Assembly: GCF_001949145.1 (NCBI RefSeq)
Contig: NW_019091379.1
Location: forward strand, 323,280 to 387,279
Length of the DNA stretch: 64,000 nucleotides
DNA from: Acanthaster planci
Taxonomy: Eukaryota > Echinodermata > Asteroidea > Valvatida > Acanthasteridae
Reading direction: 5' to 3'
Part shown: positions 37,301-46,177 of the stretch, piece by piece
Numbering within the stretch: position 1 is the stretch's first letter
How the letters are laid out: every line of letters starts with the position of its first letter
The notes under the pieces: generated by a model
Told to the model about the DNA's origin: nothing
What the model saw: the letters and a program-made list of their open reading frames with translations, nothing else
The model's database searches: none
Translations under genes and position numbers: made by a program

Positions 37301-38011
37301 TAAATGGTAAACAACCAATCAGCAACTCATTCTCAAAACTGTGTCCAATGAGAGAATGGTGGCTTTACAGTTTGAATCTACCGTACAAACTGAATAGTGT
37401 CTCCGGTGAATGACATCACAGCAACAGTGCGGAGCCCTCAGTTGTCCAAAAAAGCATGGGCAATTTCATTTTTTAAAGAAAATGCACTTTCCAATACACT
37501 GTACCCAGAAAGGGTGGCAGATAGTTTCCATGCCTTGAAGAGCAGTGTTACAAGTTGCACCTAAGAGAAATCTAAGAAACATTCAGAGCACGGACCCTTG
37601 AACAGTCTAACAGGGAAAGTCTAACAAACCATATGACAGCGAGATCCGGCTCAAACCAAGCACTGTCATCAGTTTGACAGGCAACACTTCCTCCCCCCAA
37701 GGTCCTTAGCAACCCGAGGTACCCGTAGAACTCTTTCCTTCCTCAAACCTCATGATTCAACTTCTATTTCCCCCACCTCTCTCCTCCCCCCCTTTTTTGC
37801 ACAGCATTTCATCTTTGTCACGGTCACCACCTTCGGCCCGCTGACCTGCTCCATCATGACCACCACCCGGAAGTTCTTCACCATCCTGGGCTCAGTCATC
37901 CTGTTTGCCAACCCGCTTCTGCCCAGGCAGTGGGCAGGCGTGGCCCTGGTGTTTACCGGTCTGGGACTAGACAGCCTGTATGGGAAGAGCAAACCCCAGC
38001 AACCCAAGTGA
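28259..38011 (+). CDS. SLC35B1: SLC35B1 orthologue, ER nucleotide (ATP/ADP) transporter, 7 exons
   Basis: Exons 28259-28356, 31140-31243, 32338-32496, 32925-33085, 34884-35010, 36240-36346 and 37805-38011 join with matching phases into 320 aa, close to the human length (about 322 aa). Family-specific blocks run the full length: [12 protein letters not shown] near residues 22-33, [12 protein letters not shown] (91-102), [11 protein letters not shown] (110-120), GYGELLL (168-174), SLTLDGLTG (177-185), SALGQ (248-252) and [18 protein letters not shown] (263-280). The protein is a multi-span (about 10 TM) drug/metabolite-transporter-fold carrier. In mammals SLC35B1 exchanges cytosolic ATP for ER ADP to feed chaperones; older work called it a UDP-galactose transporter homologue. 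Lysines 114 and 117 (GKSCK) and 275 (TRKFF) align with lysines that I recall being implicated in nucleotide binding. An ATG at 28118 would add 47 residues, but its context is weaker. The C-terminus KPQQPK lacks a KKxx ER-retrieval signal. Confidence 0.95.
29696..30022. mobile_element. TIR element with nested palindromes (SLC35B1 intron 1)
   Basis: The left end GTATATGTTATGCCCCAA (29696-29713) and the inverted right end (30005-30022) match at 17 of 18 positions. Inside are the perfect 16-bp palindrome CCCAACTATAGTTGGG (29949-29964), a near-palindrome TAGTCCC...GGGACTA just after it, and further GCCCAACTAT-type copies on both arms. There is no coding capacity and no clear target-site duplication. 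Confidence 0.65.
31140..31243 (+). CDS. SLC35B1: SLC35B1 exon 2
   Basis: Acceptor CTCCTGTTTTGCAG|A, donor GCG|GTAAGG. Encodes residues 34-67, including TRSDYG and [10 protein letters not shown] (second span), colinear with the mammalian protein. The long open frame on the opposite strand is its shadow. Confidence 0.93.
32338..32496 (+). CDS. SLC35B1: SLC35B1 exon 3
   Basis: Acceptor TTTTTTGGTCAG|TC, donor CCCG|GTAAGT. Carries [12 protein letters not shown] and [11 protein letters not shown], the most conserved first-half block of the family, including the two loop lysines. Enters and leaves in phase 1. Confidence 0.95.
32925..33085 (+). CDS. SLC35B1: SLC35B1 exon 4
   Basis: Acceptor TTTTTGTGTGCAG|TC, donor CTG|GTAAGT. 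Encodes [13 protein letters not shown] and the span [16 protein letters not shown], then a serine/alanine-rich loop before GYGELLL. Leaves in phase 0. Confidence 0.95.
33438..33683. mobile_element. MITE in SLC35B1 intron 4
   Basis: A 246-bp element with long terminal inverted repeats: the left end GGGTAATTCCAGAAATTAGG is matched exactly by the inverted right end. Inner inverted blocks follow (TTTTGTGTGTCCCTGT against ACAGGGACACAAAAA, ACATCTG against CAGATGT). Both flanks read ATTA (33434-33437 and 33684-33687), a possible 4-bp target duplication. No coding content; superfamily not assigned. Confidence 0.85.
34884..35010 (+). CDS. SLC35B1: SLC35B1 exon 5
   Basis: Acceptor TGTAAACCCAG|ATT, donor GTCA|GTGAGT. 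Encodes [16 protein letters not shown] and [10 protein letters not shown], matching the family's central span and loop. The pyrimidine tract is weak, but homology fixes the boundary. Leaves in phase 1. Confidence 0.93.
36240..36346 (+). CDS. SLC35B1: SLC35B1 exon 6
   Basis: Acceptor after a strong C/T tract (TTTCCCCCCCCCAG|CT), donor CAG|GTAACA. Encodes [19 protein letters not shown] and the conserved SALGQ ending. Leaves in phase 0. Confidence 0.93.
37805..38011 (+). CDS. SLC35B1: SLC35B1 exon 7 and stop
   Basis: Acceptor CCCTTTTTTGCACAG|CAT. Encodes the hallmark [27 protein letters not shown] and [10 protein letters not shown], and ends KPQQPK followed by TGA. Locally GC-rich compared with the flanking DNA. 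Confidence 0.96.
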   Translation, partial: HFIFVTVTTFGPLTCSIMTTTRKFFTILGSVILFANPLLPRQWAGVALVFTGLGLDSLYGKSKPQQPK

Positions 38012-38621
38012 GGGCCAGTCGTTGTAGCAGGACACCTGGCAGGGTACAGTGTCAATAAGTTACCTTGATTGCGGTGTACAGTTAGCCATCACCCAAAACA
38101 GATTGGATACAGATTGATGAACCCTAACTCGCCCCCCACCCATCAAAACCCAACACCAGGCTATGCTTTATTTCAATAGATTCAGGACTGTTGACTGTTG
38201 TTGACTGTATAACCCTAACACCATTGCTATCCATGAGGCTTGACGTCCTGTGTCCAGTGTTGGAGTCGACTCCATCAAAAACCCTTGCACGTTCATCACA
38301 AGTCATCCATTTTGAAGCTAAGTCACAAGCTATTCAAATCAACTTGTGAGAGAAGCATTCCTCAGTCCTTCTTTACCCTGTTTCTTGTGAAAGGACTCGC
38401 GATGGACTCGACTGTCACACTGCCCGGTCCAGTTGGAACAAACACTGCATGGTGATGGTTAAGGGCATGTTTAGGAACAAACAAGGGGAAAGACTTCATA
38501 TCTCAGGGGATTAATATCAGGAAGCTGTTGACCAGTACGACTGTGCTGATTATTCAGATAATTGATCGAATATTTAAATATTCATTTTTAAAATTGAATG
38601 GTGGGTATTAAGAATCCTTGA

Positions 38622-38627
38622 AATAAA
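38622..38627 (+). terminator. SLC35B1: Possible proximal polyadenylation signal of SLC35B1
   Basis: The first AATAAA after the stop, about 610 bp downstream. More distal hexamers at 39415, 39855 and 39874 could give longer 3' UTRs. Confidence 0.45.
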
Positions 38628-39854
38628 ACTATGAAAATTCAATTATTTGGTCACAACATTTCATTCTAAAAGCACATTTCGAGGGTTACAAGTAAACTGG
38701 GAAGCTGAATGCATATGCCCAACAACAGAAATGCCCCCCTTCCCCCAAAATTGCCTTTAATTTCTTATTTCACTTTGTGTAAAACATGTATATCTGGTTT
38801 ATTTTTGGAGCGGCTTGATACAGCCGACTGAACTAAATATTTGATCGAATGGAAGGGTCGAGTATCTGACTATTCAATGATTCCAATTGATTCAGTCTTA
38901 CTAATTAGATATACCTGCTGAACGAGTGCTTTATCGGGCCACTACTTACCTTCCATCATTTGGCTAATAAAATAAAACTACCAAAAAGTGGAAATCTGAT
39001 GGAGAAACACTAACTTAGGGTTAAAAAAAAATTCAAAATTTCTGTATAAGTATTCGAAATTTTTCTGTCATGACCCATGGACTTTGTGTTTGAGATCTGA
39101 GGCAGTGATTAGATACGGAACTCTTTCCAGTACTCCTTACCAACTTTGCATGCTGAGGAAAAGTAGCTGAAAACCATTAACAAACTGCACATTGTACATG
39201 TACATGGCCACTCGTGGGCCAGGAACCCGTTTCTTTTTATGCAAACATCTGTTCTGCTCAGCAAATCTAATGTGCTCAAAGCAGATCCATGAAGTTGGCT
39301 TATGCTCAGAAGAATCTGTCTTGCCTTAGAATGACCACTTTGGATAACTTAACACATTTCAGCTTCTGAGGGGTACGGCTACTCACCAAGGATCTGACTG
39401 TTTTGATTCGAATCAATAAATAAATTGATTAAAAAGATTGCATTGCCATTTCGTAATTGGGGAAGTTCCAAATCTTTATCTTTCTTTTGTGAATAACATT
39501 GAGTTACTGTTTGGGTTGCCACATGTTAGCAGTATTACCCAATTAAAGACAAGTCTTTCAAGCTTTGACGTGTACAAAGAAAAGTCACACAAAATACAGC
39601 AGAAACAGCAAAGAGTTTCTTATCCGTAACTAAAATTTCATTGTCCACAATACAGAAACCAAATTAAATGCTTTCCTACAATGAAGATGAGAGCAGCAAC
39701 TTCAAGTACCCGTACTTCGCTTTTAAAATGTGAATTTCTGGAGGTTTTATGTCACATTTTGACAAATATTTCATGTAGTTTAGTTTTGGAGTGTTTCAAT
39801 TCTGTATACATGTATATTTAAAATGGTTTCTGAAAATGTGTATTTATTTTTCAA

Positions 39855-39899
39855 AATAAATATTGGCCTTTTAAATAAACTTAATGCCTAGGTTTTATT
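39855..39899. terminator. Opposed polyadenylation signals between convergent genes
   Basis: Plus-strand AATAAA at 39855-39860 and 39874-39879 lies within 45 bp of a minus-strand AATAAA (TTTATT at 39894-39899 on the plus strand). This arrangement fits a shared bidirectional 3'-end region for SLC35B1 and sulfotransferase B. Confidence 0.4.
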
Positions 39900-40090
39900 T
39901 AGCCACTGATATTTTAAGATTAAAAAACAAAACCTATAATCTCGATCATTGACCATTTACGTCCAGATAAAAAGCATAACAAGGGTTGTCGTGTAATAGT
40001 AATTTGTCTAGTTCGTTGAATTGCATATCAACTTGAACTTTTTGTGTGTGGTTGTGAAAAGTAATTCCTATCCTGCTTTTGACTGAATAT

Positions 40091-40244
40091 GGGCGATTCA
40101 CAATAGTGTGCCTCCAGGAGTTTGCAACGCGTTGACCAATCACGATGCGCGAAATTTGTCGACCCGATGCGCATCTGGAAAGGGTCGACGGATTTCACGC
40201 GTTGTGACTGGCCAACGCGTTGCAAACTCTTGGAGGCGCACTAT
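40091..40244. mobile_element. Palindromic MITE, copy 2
   Basis: Same family as 25762-25906: starts GGGCGATTCACAATAGTG and has full-length arms containing CTCCAGGAGTTTGCAACGCG on the left and its inverted copy on the right, meeting at about 40168. The right terminus stops at GCGCACTAT and lacks the terminal TGTGAATCGCCC. It could form an almost complete hairpin in the sulfotransferase B transcript. Confidence 0.85.
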
Positions 40245-40614
40245 GGATCAACGAACACGATACTACCTACCCTATACTTGTAACCACGTGGTATGTTCCT
40301 CATGAACTTTGTTTTTAAAGATTTCCTTTGTCAGCTCGCCCAAATACGCGATACATTGTAAGTTAGTTATCAAAAGTATCGGTTTTCTTTTTTGTCTAGC
40401 AAAATTCAAAACCTCAGAGAGAATTTTTGTTCTGTTATTAATCCTTTTGCCTATGAAGCATTCTATTATGATGCTTCGCACGACTCTACAAAAATGTATT
40501 ATCCACGGCATTAAGCTAAAGACTCTGATGAACATAGCAAACAATGAAGAACGCACTGAGCAAACCCTAAATTATGAAGTACATGTAATTTAATGTTTCC
40601 AAGCAAAAATAAAT

Positions 40615-41532
40615 TCATGCGGTCCAACTGGGCGACGTGCCGTGATGTCCCTGCTCTAAGTTGTAGCCAAAAATTCTGAAATCCCATTGGTACCTTTTGT
40701 GTAGCCGATTGATGTCAGTGGATGATAATTCGGCGAAGTACGATGCTATTATTTTGGAAGTCGAGCTGTTTGTAGGACTGCTACCACCAGCATCTGGAAA
40801 GGAAACCAACTTGTCGATCTTCGCGAGTTTAAAAAGAGCCCTCGAGTCCGCTTTGATTGTTTCTATTTTCCCGACAAACGTGTAGTTGATCTGACAAGGG
40901 CGACACCTGTGTACCATGCTGGTCCAATGTTTGTTGGCCATCGCACTACGGTTGCTGACGTATCTTACAAACTCGCGAAACGTCAGATTGCCCTCTTGGG
41001 CTTCTGAACCCAATTCCACAGGCGGCGGTCCGTTCCGGCCCTGATTTTTGATGCGGTGAACCCACCCCTTCCACAGATTGTGGCCATTGGGTGATTCCTT
41101 GGATTCCAGCTTGTTTCTGAAGGCAGACAATAATCTAGTGAACGGATTCCTCACGAAAACGATTTTGGTGTAAGTACTCAATATAGTTCGCACCTCACTG
41201 TCCGTGTACGAGCTTAATAAGCGTAAGCTTTCCATCGCACCCCTATGGACAAATTTCTGTTCGACATCATTTTCTTTTTCCAAGACGCCTTTCAAGACCA
41301 GGAAAATCCGTACCCAGCTGGTGCTGGCCACCTTGGGGACAGAGCAGTACAGAAGCCGGTAGTTGTCATCGACGATTAAGTGCGTCAGTGCCTGCTTTGG
41401 AAGTTTCTCGAATGTTGGGACATTTCTTGTGAAGTTGGCCATTGCTTGGCAACCCTCGCGAATTTGACGTTGACGTTTCTGTTGAACCAATACCTGAGTT
41501 ACCATGAATTCATCTTCGCTCTGCGTATTTAT
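40615..41532 (-). CDS. Sulfotransferase B exon 3: catalytic domain
   Basis: A 918-nt exon preceded by TTATATTTCGCCCTCAG|ATA in phase 0 and ending in TGA. It begins nine codons upstream of the first ATG of the open frame, in line with splicing from a membrane-anchor exon. Domain blocks match gene A in order and spacing. Confidence 0.9.
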   Translation of the reverse strand: MNTQSEDEFMVTQVLVQQKRQRQIREGCQAMANFTRNVPTFEKLPKQALTHLIVDDNYRLLYCSVPKVASTSWVRIFLVLKGVLEKENDVEQKFVHRGAMESLRLLSSYTDSEVRTILSTYTKIVFVRNPFTRLLSAFRNKLESKESPNGHNLWKGWVHRIKNQGRNGPPPVELGSEAQEGNLTFREFVRYVSNRSAMANKHWTSMVHRCRPCQINYTFVGKIETIKADSRALFKLAKIDKLVSFPDAGGSSPTNSSTSKIIASYFAELSSTDINRLHKRYQWDFRIFGYNLEQGHHGTSPSWTA

Positions 41533-43043
41533 CTGAGGGCGAAATATAAAAATGTCTACCGTCAGAGAATAACACTGAACATGTTTGGCACTACAAACAA
41601 TTTTCTTTAACGCTGGCGATAAAGCAATTCTGTAAAATTGAAACTACATTGCAAATTAAGTGAAAATGGTTGAATACTTGCTACAGCCCTTATTTACGTG
41701 GAAGCCATTTTCAATCTTATTCCCGGAATCCGTTTAAGAACTTGCAAACTGTCGATTGGAATGGCACCAGACCATTGCCGTGTGTCCCAAGCCTCCCTGT
41801 CAATATATATTTCTAAATGTGGGTTAAAACACCAGGTTACATTATTCAAAATTATTCATCGGAGTGTTTGGCAGGTACTAAGTTGTCACGAGGTTTCATT
41901 TTATTGCTTTTATTTCTCAACATTCAAAACTGAAGAGTTAATCTCGCTTTCAATGTAATTCGGCCGACCCATGAATAAAATCTCTACTCGGCTTGCAAAA
42001 ATGCCGAAATGTATGAAAGAAAACAAAATGCGAATCGCGAGATTGCATCCTTGGATCAATGTGACTTTGGTTTTCCAGGTTATGCATAACTTGAGGTTCC
42101 GTAACAGTTTTGTTAAGGTACTATCAACAGATTAATATTTTGATTTTGGTGGTTACACTTGCACACAGTTGCAATATAATTTGAGAGGAAAATAGATCAC
42201 TAACTGTACACACTCTGAAGGGAAATGGCTCGGAGAATTTTCTTTTCTAAAGGATCTTGCATTTTTAGAGCTGTCTCCAATGTGCATGAGAGAGTCGAAA
42301 AATGAAATGAAATGATGGGATTTTTAAAATGAACATGGGCTGCAAGTTCCCTACACGTCCGGGTCCTTGCAACTCATCTAGACGTGTTTTACATGCTGTC
42401 TAGCCAAGGTGTTCAACTGTTATACTTTTTGTTTAGTGCCATGAATGATGGAAAGTGCGCCCTCTAGACGATGTTGCGCTGTCCTGTGTCCAACATCTAT
42501 AAACAGTGGTATAGAAAAGAGAGAAGTACAGAGAAATAATACAGAAAATACAAGCCTTGGGAGATGAAAACGGAAGAAGAAAAAAGGTCTACGCACTACG
42601 ACGTACCGGGTGCGCCCCCAACGACATACTTTGTCTCCATTGGCCACGGTTCTCATATTGGTACGGGTTTTGCCTGTTACAATAACACTCAATGCGCTCA
42701 TACATGTGGGTATCACTCCATTGTGGATGGCTAGGGGTGATGTCAGGTGGATCTGTCGAGGGTTTTTATTACCTTAGTTTGTCTGTTTATTGCTCTTGTC
42801 TGTCGATATCCTTCCATTTTAATTAATGTACGTGGCGCTAATCCGTAGTTTATTTTTTACTTATCTATTAGTATTGTGGGTTAGGCCTACGACTGGGAAT
42901 AAGATCAGACATGGCTTTATACCTTTTGGTAAGGTTTTGGTCTTGCTTCGGTTGGTGTGAACAAACAGCAGAAGAACCACCGCTGTGCACATTCCTGTTA
43001 CCACAAGTCCAAGTTGCTTGATGCGCTTAGTTGCCAAATGCAT
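40615..43043 (-). CDS. Carbohydrate sulfotransferase B (HNK-1/CHST8-14 family), 3 exons
   Basis: On the minus strand, exons 43043-42923, 42496-42426 and 41532-40615 join in phases 1 and 0 to give 369 aa, one residue shorter than gene A and with the same intron phases. Residues 11-28 form a signal anchor after a basic cytosolic tail (KRIK). The stem carries NFT (97). The catalytic domain shows the 5'-PSB VPKVASTSW (129-137) and the 3'-PB RNPFTRLLSAFRNK (192-205), then NKHW, a CRPC pair and DFRIFGYN near the C-terminus. Further N-glycosylation sites are NLT 246, NRS 258, NYT 280 and NSS 319. By family, it is a PAPS-dependent Golgi glycan sulfotransferase; acceptor unknown. It is convergent with SLC35B1. 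The catalytic exon is certain, the anchor exon likely, and the small stem exon is inferred from phase and splice signals. Confidence 0.85.
42426..42496 (-). CDS. Sulfotransferase B exon 2: stem region (predicted)
   Basis: A 71-nt open segment (2+69) after a pyrimidine-rich tract and TTTATAG|AT, ending CAAAAA|GTATAA. It enters in phase 1 and leaves in phase 0, exactly bridging exons 1 and 3. It encodes HRTAQHRLEGALSIIHG. The donor is weak and there is no motif, so another exon could be used instead. Confidence 0.5.
42923..43043 (-). CDS. Sulfotransferase B exon 1: signal anchor
   Basis: Starts at an ATG with A at -3. Encodes a short tail with KRIK, the hydrophobic run LGLVVTGMCTAVVLLLFV, then the lumenal start HTNRSKTKTLPK. 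Donor AAAAG|GTATAA, phase 1 as in gene A exon 1 (121 against 118 nt). The open frame extends further upstream, but that part is read as 5' UTR. Confidence 0.7.
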
Positions 43044-44570
43044 TGTTCCCTCAAGATTGCCTATATATGTACGAAGGTTAAAGGTTACGTTATGTGTCAC
43101 AAGTTCCATATCCACAGATGTTGTGCCTATCAACAGAGAGAGGAAAAGAAAGCACAGTAATACAACTCCACTGAACTAGAACAGCATGACCCCGAATAGC
43201 GGTCCCTGATTTGTTCACCAGAGTCTTTAACTAGTGCGCAGTACGTGAAATGTGTTCTTTTCACAAAAATAATCTTGAACAGCAAGCTATTCTGAATGTA
43301 GATCATTGTGGACCTTAAATTAGAACACCTATGGAGGTCACGTCCATGACCCTTTGTTAATAATCTTCAAACATGGCGAGAGCATCAAGAGTGAAATACG
43401 AAGCCCTAGTCCCGACGTCATTCTCAGCCAATCAAATACCTTCCTTGTTGACCAGAGGAGGATGGATGCAATGATGCCCGCATTCTGTTTTATTTGTTTT
43501 TAATGTTTCTTTTCTTAGAACTTGCATGTTAGGCATTTAATACCTCTGCATTGATGTGGTTGTCCTAAAGTTGCCGTCTTCGTTTGAGTTTCCTTACTCT
43601 GACTCAGGGAAGTGACCGATCAACCCCCCTCCAAATGCAGCAATTTTCGTGGAAAAAGAATAAGAAAAGGACGATTTGGAAAGCTGTTTCACATTTTTCC
43701 CTAAAGCGTGCAAGAAGCTCCTAAACTTACATGTAGCCTCACCCCTCAGGAAAGCCATCGAAGGTTGTGGCCAACATTCTTTGCCCCCCCCCCCAAAAAA
43801 AAGAGAAAATCTTACCCCTCTCCCGAAATTTTGGTTCTTGATCTGCCCTTGACTCAAGGTATCATTACTGCACAATCTTCCCGAAACTACGCGAAGCGTT
43901 TGGAGCTCAGAAATTTACGCGACACCCGGACGTGTCTGGGAAGGAAACGGCCTTCCTTCGAGTGAAAGAAAACCCGAGTGTGCAGAATAACAGGTTCTAG
44001 ATGAAACAGACGCTCAACAGGCAGTCCAGCCAATCAGATGAGGCACGTTTTCGTGAGCAATATGAAACCATTATGTTCTTCACTGAACGTATGATTAAAA
44101 GAATAAAAATAGACACGCACCATAATTTATACAATGGACTCGTGAAGATGATGCTTAAAGTGTAGCTGCAATGATTTTTTTCTCTGTCACAATTTTCCTG
44201 CAAATTTGTACTCCTCTGAAATATACTCGTCTTCAGTGCATGAGATATCCTTTACATTCCTATTCGGTTGAATGCATTAAAAAGTGGCCTTTTTAAAAAC
44301 ACTATGGAATTATCCATGCTTTTAATGGCGAGAGAGGGCGCTGTTCCTTTGATGTCATCCAGGGAAGACACAACTCAAGTTTTTACGTTCAAATTGTAAA
44401 TCAAGAATTTATTTACTGAATACATTTCTGAGGAAAGGAATGATGGTTGCTTATTGCTATGGACAAACAGCAATGATTCTGCAGAGAAGAAAACATTTAA
44501 TCCGGCAAAATCTACAAAAACTTGGCTTTTGTGTGTACAAACCAATGTAACATTTAGGCTTTCTTCTTTG

Positions 44571-44620
44571 GATGACATCACAGTTTGCTCATGAATGTGA
44601 AAATCTCATTATCATAAATC
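44571..44620 (+). repeat. Dispersed repeat core, copy near 44.6 kb
   Basis: Contains GATGACATCACAGTTTGCTC followed by ATGAATGTG. The preceding GTAACATTTAGGCTT is also shared with the 45.8 kb copy. Related cores occur at 15911-15950 (+), 6743-6780 (-) and about 18576-18620 (-). This is an old interspersed family of unknown class. Confidence 0.55.
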
Positions 44621-45794
44621 AAACAGGCAGTAAACTTGCCCTTTGAAATCGTGAAACAAAAGCTGAAAATAAGGTTAACTGAGACGCAAAGGTACATTTT
44701 GAAGGTATGTATTGAATTGATTGCAGGTACCCTTTAAATGATTTATGCTGACTTTAAAATGTCACTCGTTAGTGTACACCCTGAGACCTGCATAAATATC
44801 AAATTCCAAAAGAGCTTGGGGGATTCTGCCCCATGACCTTTGCTCCATTATCCTCGTGTAACGTATCTCCTTCACCCACGGAATTTTAGCAGTTGCTTTT
44901 TAGTAAAATGTTTCAGTCATTTGAACACCAATTGAGTGAAAATTCGGATATATTGTCAATCCAACATGTATCCTTTCTTCCATTGACGTGATCAATGGGA
45001 GCAGGACAACATGAGGCCATAATAAATTTAAGTGAATAACAACCAAAACTCCAACGACGTAATGATCAGGAGTGTCTTTACAAGCACAACAAAAATTCCA
45101 AAGGAATCGCTTGTGCAACAGCCAAGTTCTTGGGGCGAAATCTTCCCCCGGCTGTGAGACGGTCCGGAAAATCCCAGTACAGGCCACGCTATAAACAGAT
45201 TTCTTTTACCACATCCCTTGAAACTGCACTTTTGTGCTTCAAGTAACCTTATTTTATTATTTTCAATGTTTGATCTGATCTTTAAAGGGTACTTTGGCGC
45301 CTTTCTTTTTTAATGTTAACAGAGTAATTCGTCAGGCTACAACAATGCCTACATCGACTCTCCTTTTACACTACAGCAACCCAAATCTCATGTAATATTT
45401 CAACACTCGGCACAAGGTGCACCGGTCGTGACGCGCAGACTCGAGTAAAATGGTGTTTTTGACTGCCCACAACAGAATGTTAAAGGCTGCATGCGAGGAA
45501 TTTTTCTGGACACACGGCATTGTTTGTGAGTCTCAGTCCATATCTTCAACCTATTAACATCGATTTGGGGTAAGGCACTTTGCCTAAGCTTTCTGGACAT
45601 TAAGGGCGCCAATTGCCTTGATGTCAATCAGAAAAGACATGGTTCGGATTTCGTGGTTTCCTGTTCAAACTGCCCAGAATTTCCTCAAATATTTGCTTGA
45701 TGGATTATTGACGCATACCTGCACATGACAATAAGTTTCCCCCAAAGGAACTTTGTAACGGCAACATATCAGAATTTTGGCGTTTTCTGGGGCC

Positions 45795-45860
45795 AGTGTA
45801 ACACTGAGGTTTTTGTCTGGGATGACATCACAGTTTGGGCAATGGATGTGGGTTTTAGCA
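45795..45860 (+). repeat. Dispersed repeat core, copy near 45.8 kb
   Basis: GTAACACTGAGGTTTTTGTC is followed by GATGACATCACAGTTT and GGATGTG, colinear with the 44.6 kb copy, so at least 60 bp is shared between them. Confidence 0.55.
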
Positions 45861-46075
45861 TTAATACACAAACTCCTCCGGACTGAATGTCTCAAGTTTT
45901 TTATCAGAATAACAAGTTCACGCGTTCCTCTGTACATAAAACCTTACCTGAGCGGTAACCTTTGTTGATTGCCAAGTGCATGTGCCTTCTCGGGCTGAGA
46001 AGGTATATAGCCTCTAATTCCAATGCAGGCAGCTATACACCCGGCACTGAGCCCGCAATGGTGTCCCTCTTGCAG

Positions 46076-46177
46076 AAGCGAGATCGGAATCCAGACGGCG
46101 CTTTCTTTTGCTGCCCGGGGGGCCGGAAGAGCAGCACATTTATTTCAGAAGTTGAAGCCAAGTCCAACCCGTACTAT
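46076..46177 (+). CDS. Orphan exon-like segment (unassigned)
   Basis: A 102-nt segment (34 codons, phase 0 to 0) lies between an acceptor with a pyrimidine tract (GTGTCCCTCTTGCAG) and a donor TAT|GTAAGC. It is GC-rich in an AT-rich setting and translates to KRDRNPDGAFFCCPGG... ending KSNPYY, a basic then polar sequence like a cytosolic juxtamembrane region. An upstream acceptor at 46027-46028 would lengthen it. I do not recognise the protein and found no convincing partner exon. Confidence 0.25.

Larger units (their letters stand above)
38012..40614. other. 3' region between convergent SLC35B1 and sulfotransferase B
   Basis: No coding sequence is supported. It probably consists of the two 3' UTRs. 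Plus-strand AATAAA hexamers occur at 38622, 39415, 39855 and 39874. The nearest minus-strand hexamer to the sulfotransferase B stop is at 39899-39894. A palindromic MITE sits at 40091-40244, inside the probable sulfotransferase B 3' UTR. Confidence 0.6.

Noticed and set aside
44900-45187. Minus-strand frame with a hydrophobic segment, considered as a third sulfotransferase anchor exon
   Set aside because: It has no ATG before the hydrophobic part, no phase-1 donor as in genes A and B, and no catalytic exon downstream on that strand other than gene B, which already has an anchor.
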